From Epiperipatus broadwayi (taxonomy: Eukaryota > Onychophora > Udeonychophora > Euonychophora > Peripatidae), in NCBI GenBank assembly GCA_028023455.1, contig JAQFVV010006551.1, positions 419,001 to 483,000 of the forward strand: a stretch of 64,000 nucleotides of DNA, in the 5' to 3' direction. The translations under genes and the position numbers were made by a program. The notes beneath the pieces are model-generated. The model had not been told where the DNA came from, made no database searches, and worked only from the letters and a program-made list of their open reading frames with translations. Positions 24,905-35,825 of this stretch are shown piece by piece; the first letter of the stretch is position 1, and each line of letters starts with the position of its first letter.

Positions 24905-25060
24905 ATAGTCAAGAATATCAATCTGTTGTCAAGGCAACCTTTAGTGTTAAAAGAAGATTGACTTGACAACATATTAATGTTGTTTAGTGTTATTGTTATT
25001 AGGATTGTCTAAGTGTTGATTGATTTTAATGGTTTCTTATAAACTCATTTAACCTTGAAC
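24905..25060. repeat. Fragment of long-inverted-repeat family C
   Basis: Carries the TTGTCAAGGCAACC block and its inverted partner, followed by ATTGTCTAAGTGTTGATTG and a TTTAACCTTGAACAT end. All are shared with the large inverted repeat at 29.75-30.85 kb. Confidence 0.65.
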
Positions 25061-25084
25061 ATCATTACACACACACACATATAT

Positions 25085-25405
25085 ATATATAAGGGACTTG
25101 AAGTCAGACTTTCAAATTCCCACCAGCTATTCAATTCATCTTATATAACTGATACATACGATCACATACGTGTAAAAAATATAAATAATCTTCAATATAT
25201 ATATTTTATGCTGAATCAGCACTCATCAGTTAGTTCAACTCACCATCTTCTACACCTATATACAATCACTACTCAGTTTATATTAATATAGCAAATCATT
25301 AAACTTTAATGGACAATCTTCAATCTTTTCCATTCTCCAACTCTTCAGCCATCCATATCATTAAAAGCCCAAGGATAAAAATCTCAAAGCCCTTGTTGAT
25401 GCCAA
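25085..25405 (-). mobile_element. Hammerhead repeat family A, minus copy
   Basis: CTGATGA is intact at 25,229-25,223 on the minus strand with stem II GTGCTGATTCAGCA(T), but GAAA reads AAAA. The ACTTTAATGGACA and CTCTTCAGCCATCCATATCATT blocks identify the family. It is inverted relative to the next copy. Confidence 0.72.
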
Positions 25406-25409
25406 TATT

Positions 25410-25660
25410 ATAGTCCATTGAAGTTAAATGATTTGCTATCTTAATATAAATTGAGCAATGATTTGTGGGTAATAGTGATCTGAACCAACTGATGAATGCT
25501 GGTTCAGCATGAAATACATATACTGGAAATCATTTATATTTTTCATATGTACATGGTTATGTATATTAATTGTATAAAATGGATTGGATAGTTGTGGGGA
25601 GTTTGAAACTCTATTTCCTTTATAATTGAAAGTTTAGTACTATAGACAATATACATGTAT
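25410..25660 (+). mobile_element. Hammerhead repeat family A, plus copy, core intact
   Basis: CTGATGA (25,489-25,495), stem II ATGCTG-GTT-CAGCAT, GAAA and an ATA-CA-TAT stem III are present. Stem I is slightly weakened (CTGG instead of TTGG after cleavage). It forms an inverted pair with the previous copy. Confidence 0.75.
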
Positions 25661-25739
25661 TTAAATATTACATATTCAGCCTGTATTCTGCCCGTCCCTC
25701 TTTTCTATAATTAAATGAATGTATTAAGATCCTATGTAT

Positions 25740-26117
25740 CAGGGATCAGATTGACATAAGGTCAACATGGGTATGACAATAATATTGACATCAGCAACAG
25801 TTATGAGAATTTCACCCTTGGATTGTCAATGCTATGGACTTGTTGAAGAGTTGGAGAGTGGAGAAAATTAGAGCTTGTCAATTAAAGTTTAAAGATTTGC
25901 TATCTTAATATAAACTGAGCAGTGATTGCAAATATGTGTGAGAGATGGTGATGTGAACCAATTGATGTTCAGCAAGAAATACATATATTAGAGGCCATTT
26001 ATCTTCCTCACATATATGTGGTCATGTGTATTAGTTGTATAGGATAGATTGGGTCACTGTGGAAAATTTGAAAGTCTGAGTTCAAGTCACTTAATAATTA
26101 CATTAAGTTTAGTATAG
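25740..26117 (+). mobile_element. Hammerhead repeat family A, plus copy, ribozyme deleted
   Basis: The family body is recognisable from GATCAGATTGACATAAGGTC onward. At about 25,955 the ribozyme has lost most of box 1 and stem II (ATTGATGTTCAGCAAGAAAT), so no hammerhead can form. It ends in TATAGACAATATA and a long AT repeat. Confidence 0.68.

Positions 26118-26170
<53 letters not shown>
26118..26170. repeat. (AT)n microsatellite
   Basis: About 50 bp of uninterrupted AT dinucleotides at the end of a family A copy. Confidence 0.95.
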
Positions 26171-26172
<2 letters not shown>

Positions 26173-26635
26173 GTATATTGTATGCTTAAGAACAAATAGC
26201 TATAGGAAGAAGCACACAGCAATGACTTTTATGTTCAGTTTGCTAAATGAATATTGTTTTAATAAAGATGAAATTAATTTTGTAGATGAAAAGATAAATT
26301 GCTCCAGATTTGTAGAAGATAGAGCATTAGTTGAAAATGGTAAGAATGAGCTTATATAAAATGACACATATAATTGACGAATCTTATATACAGTTTGTGA
26401 TAAATATAAATGCAAATAACACTTAGGCAATAAAAATAAATGGAGACAAGAAATAATTGTGCATTAATAGGAAGCTATAGAATAGACTAGAGATTGTGAG
26501 TATAATAGATAGTTAATCAATTTATGAGATGGAAGATGTGATAAAGAAATTAGACTCAGAAATGAAATAATGAAATAGGCTTTTAATAAAATTAAAATAT
26601 TCTGTGGACCGTTAAGATTAAATTCAGAGCATGCT

Positions 26636-26649
26636 AAAACAGGCAAAAC

Positions 26650-26684
<35 letters not shown>

Positions 26685-27118
26685 TAAAACAGGCAAATAT
26701 ATATATATATATATATTGCCACACACAACAAGCTAGAGTAATCAATGGATGTCAGAAGGCTTGTGCATAAAATCCCCATCTAGTGCCTACTCATCCAATA
26801 TCCCCAGACTAGTTTCTGGCTTATGGCCTTCGTCAGTGAGGAGCCTTGGATCTGAGAGCATTGCACCTAGATCTTAGGATCGAATGCAACCCTCCAGCAA
26901 CCACCTTTTATCTCCACTTAACTACAAAACTATGAGTCTTAAACTGAAAACACCTTTATGTTTTCAATCCAAGCCCATTAGCTTATATAGTCATATGGGT
27001 CTGAACCCAGTTCAGTACCCTTACATTTTGGTGTCTTTGGTTCTTTAATAACCATAGCCACAACTATCCTAATAGGCAGTTATACACAAGCATAAGAGAT
27101 GGTGGTCATGTGATGTTT
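26636..27118 (-). mobile_element. Retrozyme-like element (family B), inserted in the LINE relic
   Basis: The reverse complement matches the 8,980-9,568 element over most of its length. It is flanked by AGAGCATGCT (26,626-26,635) and AGAGAATGCT (27,119-27,128), a 10-bp target duplication with one change. The LINE frame can be followed across the site. The outermost 42 bp at the right end are inverted relative to the other copy. An expanded AT repeat with a duplicated ATGCTAAAACAGGCAAA lies at the left end. Confidence 0.8.
26793..26851 (-). ncRNA. Hammerhead ribozyme motif (family B), intact core
   Basis: Minus strand: ATCCAA and TCCTCA stem I strands, core CTGACGA (position 7 tolerates change), stem II GGC-CATAA-GCC, GAAA, palindromic stem III ACTAGT, GTC cleavage triplet, then TGGGGA and TTGGAT closing stem I. 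Stem pairing is the same as in the 9,407 copy, so both probably derive from active sequences. Confidence 0.82.
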
Positions 27119-27499
27119 AGAGAATGCTGTTTAAATGTTTAAAATTCTAAAACACTTTGTATGGGTAACTATAATTTTTTTGTTTTAAAAAAAATTAGTA
27201 TTAGAAATGAGGATTTGAACAGAAGGGAAAAAGTTAATGGGATGATAAACTTAGAACTATAGAAATGTGAAAAAAGTAAATAATCAAAGGAAATTGATTT
27301 TAATAATACTATGAAAAAAACTAGTATTGAATTGGGCCGATACTTAGAAAAATTATGAAGGATATGTTGAAAGTAATTATAAAACAGATAAGAAAAAAAA
27401 AGATTGATGAACTTAAAAGTCAGATAAAAGTTATGGATAATGACAAAGTAAAGCAAAAGATGTAACAGTTTAAATATTGTGACCTACTGTATTAAATGG

Positions 27500-27880
27500 A
27501 TTATGTTCTGTACATGAGGGGTCATATTGCCCTTGGGTCAACATGGGTGTGACAAGAATTTCGGCCTCAGGTGGCCTTGGAGCATTCCATCATCAGATTT
27601 TCAATTGTATGGACGGTTGAAGAGTTAGAGTGTGGAGTAGATTGAAGCCTGTCCATTAAAGTATGAGGTTTGGCTATTTTAATATATATCTGAGCACTTA
27701 TAGCATATATGTGTAGAGATGGTAATCTGGACCAACTGATGATTGCTGGTTTAGCATGAAATACTATATTGGTGATTATTTATCTTTTCAACATATGTGT
27801 GTTCAAGTGTATCAGTGTTATGAGATAGTGTGGAAAGTGGTGGGTCATGTGAAAGTCCGTGCTTATATACCCTATATATT
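27500..27880 (+). mobile_element. Hammerhead repeat family A, plus copy, core intact
   Basis: CTGATGA (27,736-27,742), stem II TTGCTGGTTTAGCAT, GAAA, a short stem III and TTGG closing with CCAA. TAATC upstream and GATTA downstream extend stem I. This copy is the close inverted counterpart of 35,490-35,825, about 7.6 kb away. Confidence 0.76.
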
Positions 27881-29749
27881 TAATATATAGAATATATTTT
27901 TATGAATAATTATTGACGACAACAATAACATTAATGTTATCATAAAAATTAAGTTAATTTATTTATGAGAACTTTTTTAATAATAATAAAAATAAAATTA
28001 ATATAATGTATTTAGAAATGGTGTCTATAATTTAGTTAATAAAGACCGATAAACAGAAGTAAAGCATACCCATAAGGTGTAAGAATGGTGCTGTATAATG
28101 ATAATAACACTGCAAATTAATTATTAATTAATATTTTTGAAATATATGAATGTAATAAAAGAATTGGTAAGTAAACATATATTCAATTCATTCATAAATT
28201 TACTAATATGCAGATACCATATAAATTCACAGCGTTTACATTTATAATTAATTAATGTTAAAAATAAGAACAAGTGGCAAATATAAAATACTGTTCTATA
28301 TATATAAACAGAATATAAAAAAGACTTTAAAAAATTTAATAGTTAAAAATGTTACAATTATTAATTATCTGTTGTTTATTCTACTAAAGTAGATTAATTT
28401 ATTTCTACAATATTTCATTTTTTGTTTTATTTAAATAATTCACTTCATCTATAATAAGATAGTTTTATAATTTTTTATTATCGTAAGAAGGTGCAAATAT
28501 ATGCAAATCAAATACTTTTTTTTTTAAAAAAATTTAAGCTTCATTTTAACTAAGCGTAATGCATTTTTTATACTATTTAATATTTTATTTAACAAATTAA
28601 AAGATATATTAATATAAACTGCACTTCCAGAATTAAGCAAACAAATATCCTTAATATTTACTTCTCATTCAACAAAGAGCTTTTTAAATTTTTTTTTTTT
28701 AAATCTATACAGAATTTTCTTAATATAAATTATAATAATTGTATACTTGTCATAATATAATAATCATTAGTTAAGAAGGTAATTAATTAACTGCATAAAT
28801 ATGTGCTTGGTATATGTATGTTCTAGCATCCATAAAAGTTTATTATTTTCGGTAAAAAAAAATTTTTTCCAGTTACAGCATTTTTAAAATTTTCTGCACC
28901 TTAAACATTGTATTACAGTTGCATCTTTAGTTTGTTGGTTGTGGCAAAAAGATCTAGCTTATATAATCATTCTTAGTTTAATCACTTTCTTGGATGATCG
29001 TGTGATATTTGAGAACAAAAGTAGATGGCTGAGTGCAAACATTTCTAATATATAGATCGAGCTGGGATGATATTTTGCCTTAGAATTGATCCCAGGCCTT
29101 TTATTCTTAAATATATAAATAAACCAAAGTGATCAGGGTAATTAAAACAGAACTGTTGTATTCTACAAATTTTGCTCTTAGGCATATGTTTATTTTAATA
29201 TTAAGGTTTTTATACTTTTACTTATGAAGCACTTTAAGTATGATTTAAAAAGCTGTAAAATAAATTTTTAATGTTTATTATTTATTGCCATCCTAGAATA
29301 GACGTAATAATTTCTGATAAATGAGTAATTAGGTGGGGGAAATGGAAAAAATAACAACTATATAAATCTTCATCAATTAGAGGTTTACTAATCTATTGAG
29401 TAATGTTTTTTTTTTTTGTTCTTCTATAATATTTTCTGATGGGATTATGGAGTTCTTGGTTTGTTATATGGAGGCTATTCAATGCTATTTTCATAATTAC
29501 CATTAGCAATATGGCTATTTTAACTCTTGAACAACAAAATAAATAAAACAAATAAAAATTAAAAATGACTTTTGCAATGACTGAATAAATTAACCCACAA
29601 ATCATAAATATATATTCACTTACTAATCCTTTCCTTGACATCTTGAACTAGTGTTTCTTAACATTTTTTGCAACAAATCTTATTTCTAAATAACTTAAAT
29701 AATTGAATTACATTTTTGATCTATTTATAACTAAATATATACACATCAT
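27881..29749. other. A+T-rich stretch without a gene
   Basis: Nothing supported beyond simple A+T runs. Confidence 0.5.
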
Positions 29750-30838
29750 TAAAATCCAGTCAACACTTAGACAATCCCAATATCAATAACAATGAACAAT
29801 TTCAAACTGTTGTCAAGGCAACCTCCTTTTAATAATAAAGGTGGAATCCCACCATGGTTGGATTTCTCCATGGTTCACTATAATATAGACCCTAAAATTT
29901 TTAACTTGACCACAGAGATTGAAATTATTCATACAAAGCAATTTAAATAAACCGTTTAGTCAATTATAACATTTCAAACTGCTATTATAATTTTCAAATT
30001 GCACCCAATGTATTTTTTAAATAATAAGTGTAACAATGTCTGGCTTTTAATGATTACTTACAAACCCATTTAGCCTTGGGCATTATTACACTTATTATTT
30101 AAATATTAATTCTTATTAAGCGCGATGTCAGCACGTAATACTTTTATAAGGCTAAAACCTTAGTACATGTGCTTTGAGTGGTTAATTTTAGCAAGAGAGA
30201 CCTCTGCAAATCATAATGCAAGATTCGACTTTATAAAGATTTCATGAATGTTAATGTTTAATAATAATAGTGGACTTAATCAGTGAAGAATTTATTAGCT
30301 TCATGCTCCCAAATCAAAATGCTTTAGATTTGCCTATATAATTAAGAAAAATAGGTTAGAGATAAGAGGGTCTCTCTTATCTTTATAAAGTTGAATCTTG
30401 CATTATGATTTGTAGAGGTCTCTCTTGCTAAAATTAAGCACTCAAAGTGCATGTACTAAGGTTTTAGCCTTATAAAAGTATTATTTAAGTAATACTTTGG
30501 GTGCAATTTAAAAATTATAATTGCAGTTTGCAATGTTATAATTGACTATTTATTAGTCTGCATTCTGAACAAATTATATTTATATGTTGAAAGACATTTA
30601 TTTAAACTTTTTGTATCAATAATTCCAATCTCTGTGGTCAAACTGTAATCTTTAGTGTCTATATAAACATATTGAACCATTATTAAAAGGTGGGAATTCC
30701 TGTTTTATTATTAAAAGGGGGTTGCCTTAACAACAGTTTGAGATTGTTGATTGTTATTGGAATTGGGATTGTCAAAGTATTGATTGGCTTTTAATGACTG
30801 CTTACAAACACATTTAGCCTTGAATATTATTATGCTTA
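29750..30838. repeat. Long inverted repeat (family C), arms about 470-490 bp
   Basis: The left arm (29,750-30,240) and right arm (30,379-30,838) are imperfect reverse complements from AACACTTAGACAATCCCAAT at the outside to ATGCAAGATTCGACTTTATA at the inside, with a spacer of about 140 bp. The sequence TTTAGCCTTG(G/A)(G/A)(C/T)ATTATTA also occurs near 30,075 and 30,818. No ORF. It could be a foldback transposon or an inverted duplication, and its transcript would be a long hairpin. Confidence 0.8.
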
Positions 30839-31434
30839 TATATCTATATGTAAAATTAAATAATAATCACTGAGTACATTTAATTAATAGTTAAAAGCCC
30901 TCTAGTTGTTATATTCAATAACTTTTAAGTAGTGAAAAATATTTCCTACTGTATTTTAAATCTTTTTAGATAATGTTATCCAGAACAACAATAGACAGAG
31001 AGCAATCTTAAATTTGTCTATATAGCATATTATAATTGATTTTGTAATAACTGATATTCATTTTGTACAATAGAGAAATGCCATTCATTTTTAGACTATA
31101 ATAAAGAGAGAAATGTCAACTATATAATAAGAAATAATTATTTGGTAATAGTATGAATACTGAACCCTACCATCTGATGGTGCTCTTTTTTGCCCAATTC
31201 ACATCAATATACCGATTCACAGGCCATCTGTTTGTTTACATAATATTAGGGCATTTTTTTTCCAACCGGTTTTTATTATTTGTTCATCAGCGACGATAAA
31301 ACACCAAAGTTTTTTTTTATTACATAATATTATGGTAAAAGTTTTTTTTTTTTTGACCAGTTTTTAATTTTTTTTCATCGGCGATGGTAAACCACCAAAG
31401 TTTTTTTTTTATTCCACCCAGGTTTTTTTTTTTT

Positions 31435-32110
31435 TGTTTTTAATAAACAAATATTTTGTTTTTAGATGGTCTAGGGGTGTTGGTTTGTTTGTAAATTAAT
31501 GACTAACTGTCCATAGGTTTCTTTACATAATATTACTTATGGTAAACCAAATTTTTTTTTCACACATTTTTTTTTATTCGTTTTTTTTTAAGAAACAAAC
31601 ACTTTGTTTTTAGATGGTGTAGGGGTGTTGGTTTGCTTTTAAATTATCGATTAACGCTCCGTCAGTTTGTTTACACAAAAATACGGTAACAAACACTTTG
31701 TTGTTTTTAGATGGTGGAGGGGGGTTGGTTGTTTGCTTTTAACTTATCTTTTTTTTTTTTGGTTGATGTTTTGATTTGCTGAAAGACTTCAACAATTCGG
31801 TACTTTTGAATAAACCAACACTTGGTTTTTTTAGAGGGTGGAGGGGAGAGGGGTTGTTTTGATTTTGAATTGTCATCTTTTTTTTTTGTTGTTAATTTAT
31901 TACGAGGCTTTTTTTTTGTTTCAAATCTTTATGCTACAGAAAGCTTTATATGATAGCGAAAAGTTCTTCCTTAATTTTTTGGGCCTTTAATTTTAAAAAA
32001 AAAAGACATAAACAGTTCGTTTTTAAAGAACACTTTTTTTTAAGCTGGGGAAGGTGGGGTGGCAGGGAAGGTTTGTTTTGATTTTTAATTATTGACTTCT
32101 TTTTGGATTT
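31435..32110. repeat. Degenerate T-run / G-rich minisatellite
   Basis: Units of about 100-200 bp share AAACAAACACTTTG, TTTTTAGATGGTG(G/T)AGGGG and GGTTTG blocks (near 31,445, 31,590, 31,687, 31,813 and 32,040), separated by T homopolymers. The plus strand carries runs of three to six G. Confidence 0.68.
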
Positions 32111-32277
32111 TCTTTTTGAACATTTTATTATGTTACCACACAGTTCTTTATTATTATTTTTTTATTTTATTTTGGTGGGGCCTTTTGAATAAACTCTTAA
32201 ACACTTCTTTTTTTTTTTTGGTATAATAAAATATTACCTACTTTAACTGTTAATGAAACTTATCAAATATTACCTAC

Positions 32278-32990
32278 CTACTTTATAATCATGTGAACAA
32301 CAAAAACAACAAGTTTCCCCATAAAATAATTTATTGAATCAAAAAGAAATGAAACTTTGGACAAGTTGTAAAGCAAAACAAGTAAAAAACCATCATTTAC
32401 AGGGGCATAAGAAACAGCAGTCAAAAGTAACATGCAAATAAAATAACAGGGAAGCCTCAAAGCTGTAAGTAATGGGATTTTGGAGCCTTTGAACCAACTT
32501 CCCTTATTCAGACCTACATCGATATTATTGCAGGAGTTTCTCTATCTGGAGAAATGCAATATTGTGCTTCCACTTGTGTGGCTGGCTGACAATTCACTCA
32601 GCTTCAACCAATTTGGACAACTTGCAGATGACATTTGACAGTTCTTGCATGGATTTGCACATAAATGGCATTTGTGTGTGAAATAAGAAAAAAATCTGCT
32701 GAAAAAAAGAACCGTTTCAAGTTGTGTACAGTTCAAAAGTGTAGGGAAGCATGTGTGATGACATGACAATTCTTAATATGGAATACTAATTCCACTATGC
32801 TTTCTAAAAAATTTCTGACAATGAATTTTTGCAGAGTTTTGTCTCTTTCAAATATGGCCACCATCAAATCAGACCATGACGAACATTGTCACAATGCTCA
32901 CTTGACAAATACTGTCAAAATGCAATGAGCATAGTATTTCATTACATAATTGTAGAATACAATGCCCTCAGGTAGCCTGTTACGACTCAA
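32278..32990. other. Less A+T-rich interior of the long-TIR element, no recognised gene
   Basis: Two short minus-strand ORFs (32,278-32,460 and 32,542-32,769) lie here. The second is Cys-rich (CHLCANPCKNC), but neither resembles a family I know and the plus strand is equally open in pieces. It could be a remnant of the autonomous parent's coding region. Confidence 0.35.
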
Positions 32991-33572
32991 AAAACACCTC
33001 TTGTACTATCAGCCATAAGTTAAGACCACTAAAATGGTATATTGATGTGCATTTTGTGAAAAACAGTGCCATCAGATGGTAGGGTTCCGTTTTCATATTA
33101 TTACCAATTATTTATACTAAATAAATATAAAGTCTTACGATAATCACTAAATATTCTTAATTGATATTTCAATTTTTCTCTGCCTATCATTTTAACTTGA
33201 ATTTTCATTTATCTAGTATAAAAGTATAATTTGTTATTTCATGTATAATATTTGTCTCTTTATTATAGAGTTTTAAAAATGGAAACATATTTATACAATT
33301 AGTATCATTTATTTTAAAATCATGTATATATGCTGATCTAAGATTGCTCTTTGGCTCTTATTATTCTGGAGAACTTTATATTCAAAAGTCTAATATCCAA
33401 TAGAAAATGATCATTTTTCTACACAAAAAAGTATTGATCACGACATCTAAAAGGTGTTCGACTATTATTTAAATATACTTGGGAATCCCTAAGATAACAT
33501 TATATTAAATTTATAACTAAAATCCAGATTACTATAAAATTAACCTATTTTCTTTTGTAATATTCCATTATA

Positions 33573-33910
33573 ATAAATTAAAGATTAGCCATTCAAGCTA
33601 AAGTACATGTGCTTTTATGTACATGCCCATATATAAGCATTTGGTTTGAATGAATAAGCGGATTCATTTATTCATTCGCAAAGACTTTATCTTGTGTTGG
33701 AAATGAAAGTATTCATTTATTATTATTAACATTCGTAAAAGTGCATGTACGTTAGCTTGAAAGGCTAATCTTTAGTTTTTTTTTTCATATGTCATAGCAT
33801 CGGCCGGGATGCAAACCCACACCTGTTTGCAACCAACTACTTGCTTGCAAGGCGGATGCGGTGAACTCTCTGCTAACAACGCTTGATGGCTAATCTTTAG
33901 TTTATTACAA
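33573..33910. mobile_element. MITE (family D) carrying a nested SINE
   Basis: The left TIR AAATTAAAGATTAGCC and the right TIR GGCTAATCTTTAGTTT frame an element of about 200 bp. A SINE inserted exactly within the right TIR has duplicated it. The same ends occur in the 15,764 element. Confidence 0.75.
33779..33887 (-). mobile_element. Short tRNA-derived SINE (Ala-like variant), complete, 109 bp
   Basis: Minus strand starts ATCAAGCGTTGTTAGC, has the CCGCCTTGCAAGCA segment and box B-like GGTTTGCATCCC, ends GATGCTATGACATATG and an A tail. It is bounded exactly by GGCTAATCTTTAGTTT at 33,763-33,778 and 33,888-33,903. This defines the full unit as about 100 bp of tRNA-like sequence plus tail. Confidence 0.93.
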
Positions 33911-34760
33911 TTTATAAACATAGCACTATATAAATAAATGCCTCATTTACATATGTTTAGTATTCCATTATATAAAATACTGTAAAACATGAGTACTTAA
34001 GAATAATAAATGTTAACTTTCCTCATTTGTTAATAATGATATTAATAAATTTGCATTTTAATAATTTCTTTATAAGATGTACAAATGGAAGAGTATGTTT
34101 AAAAATGTATAAATAAGATGTAACATTAATATTTGTTTTATTGCATATGAAAAATATTTAAATATAATTTTTAAGATATGTGTTAAATAGTTTGAGTGCA
34201 AAAGTGCAAACTGAATTTGAGTTAAGGGGTAGAAAATTTTATGATAAAGAATATTTGTTCAGAACATTTATCATTTATTTTGTAAAATCAACCTAAGGAG
34301 TTAACTTGGAATGAAATAGATATAAGAGAAAATTAACATTCAATGTTTTCATTTTCTATACTGTACTTATAAAGGGTGAGATTAGAGGCAAATAAAATTT
34401 TAGAAATAAATAATTATGAACCTTGGGATAAAAAGCTAAGTACAATAATAATAATAATATAAAAAATATAAAATGTAAAATATAAACTATGATTATATAA
34501 AAATAAAAACTTATTATAGTTAAAGATTTACACAATGATTGTAAAGCAATTTATTATTTAAAATAATAGTAAAGTTATTATAAACTATGAAGAACATAAG
34601 TAAGAAAAATGACATATAATGGATATAAAATGTGAATTGTTTAAAGATAAAATGAAAATGTGATATATATAAGACTGGACATTTAGTTCTGAAAAGAAGG
34701 GCAGTGCATTTGAGATTTCGCATGATCACCATCTCTTATACTAGCACATAATTGTTATTA
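33911..34760. other. A+T-rich stretch without a gene
   Basis: The first 60 bp (ATAGCACTATATAAATAAATGCCTCATTTACATATG) recur near 38,760, probably an outer part of family D. Nothing else was recognised. Confidence 0.5.
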
Positions 34761-35115
34761 AACAAGGCAAAACTCTCACTAGAGTAGTGCCACCCTGTGC
34801 CAACCAGAGTAATCAATGGATGCCAGAAGGCTTGTGAATAAAATCCCTATCTAGTGCCTACTCATCCAATATCCCCAGACTACTTTCTGCCTTGTGGCCT
34901 TCATCAGTGAGGAGCCTTGGATCTGAGAGCACTGCACCTAGATCTATCCTCAGATCCAAGACTCCTCACTGACAAAGGCCACAAGACAGAAAGTAGTCTG
35001 GGGATATTAGATAAGTAGGCACTAGATAGAGATTTTATGCACAAGCCTTCTGGCATCCATTGCTTACTCTGGTTGGCACAGGGTGGCACTACTGTATGGA
35101 GAGTTTTGCCTTGTT
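34761..35115. mobile_element. Palindromic family B element with two opposed hammerheads
   Basis: AACAAGGCAAAACTC at the left end is the exact inverse of the right end GAGTTTTGCCTTGTT. The arms of about 165 bp are close inverted copies meeting near 34,938. The left arm holds a minus-strand hammerhead (CTGATGA at 34,907-34,901, GAAA intact). The right arm holds a plus-strand one (34,969-34,975) whose core reads CTGACAA and should be inactive. The 61-codon minus ORF is repeat-derived. Confidence 0.82.
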
Positions 35116-35489
35116 CATTTGAGATTTATGATGAAAATAAAATAAGAATAATAAAAGTTATAAAAAATTATGTTAGAAAAAAAAAGCAAATCACATGAAA
35201 CCTTAAAATTAATATTTTGATTTATTGAAGAATCAGTTTTGCATAACAATATCAAACATTTAAATGTACATTGTTATTTAAAATTAAAAAAAAAAAAAAA
35301 ATACAAAGAAAAGAAGAAACTATAAACGGTTTACTTGAAAAATAAAGTGATAGAAAATTTTCCAATATTAATGGAAGTTCATATGCCAATGATTGGTAAA
35401 CATAATTAATATCCATATTATTAATATACTTCTACAAATAATGTTAATAACTGAAACACACAAACTTATTATATACCTGTCTATATATG

Positions 35490-35825
35490 TAATATATAGG
35501 GTATATGAGCACATACTTTCACACGACCCACTACTCTCCGCACCATCTCATAACACTGATATACTTGAACACATATATGTTGAAAAGATAAATAATCACC
35601 AATATAAGTATTTCATGCTAAATCAGCAATCGTCAGTTGGTCCAGATTACCATCTCTACACATATATGCTATAAGTGCTCAGATGTAGATTAAGATAGCC
35701 AAACCTCATACTTTAATGGACAGGCTTCAATCTACTCCACATTCGAACTCTTCAACCGTCCATCCAATTAAAAATCTGATGATGGAATGCTCAAAGGCCA
35801 CCCTGAGGCCGAGATTCTTGTTAAT
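35490..35825 (-). mobile_element. Hammerhead repeat family A, minus copy, core intact
   Basis: Minus strand CTGACGA (35,636-35,630), stem II TTGCTGATTTAGCAT, GAAA, ATACTTAT stem III region and TTGG after cleavage. Flanked and followed by the same sequence as the plus copy at 27,500-27,880. Confidence 0.75.

Larger units (their letters stand above)
26215..27470 (+). pseudogene. Decayed LINE reverse transcriptase, split by a retrozyme-like insertion
   Basis: Plus-strand non-LTR RT remnant. Blocks in order are RFVEDRALVENGK (about 26,310; the place of the FADD active-site motif, with the first Asp changed), TVCDKYKCK, GNKNKWRQEI, DGRCDKEIRLR (about 26,530) and AFNKIKIFCGPLRLNSE (about 26,580), then a 483-bp insertion, then ILKHFVWVT (about 27,145) and a tail (RKLILIIL, NWADT, YVESN, about 27,280-27,390) equal to the usual LINE C-terminal region. 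Many stops and frame changes. The minus-strand ORFs here are shadows. Related LINE pieces lie at 38.2-39.7 kb. Confidence 0.65.
30955..33400. mobile_element. Long-TIR non-autonomous DNA element
   Basis: The inner TIR blocks AACCCTACCATCTGATGG (31,163) and CCATCAGATGGTAGGGTT (ending 33,086) are exact. Outward, inverted similarity continues with indels for another 200-300 bp on each side (TTGGTAATA, CTATAATAAAGAGA, GAGCAATCTTA, with partners at 33,100, 33,260 and 33,340). The interior holds a T-run/G-rich degenerate repeat and a less A+T-rich part (32,500-33,000) without a recognised transposase. Outer limits are approximate. Confidence 0.7.

Noticed and set aside
34904-35089. 61-codon minus ORF
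   Set aside because: Reads through the arms of the palindromic family B element; the frame is not kept in other copies.
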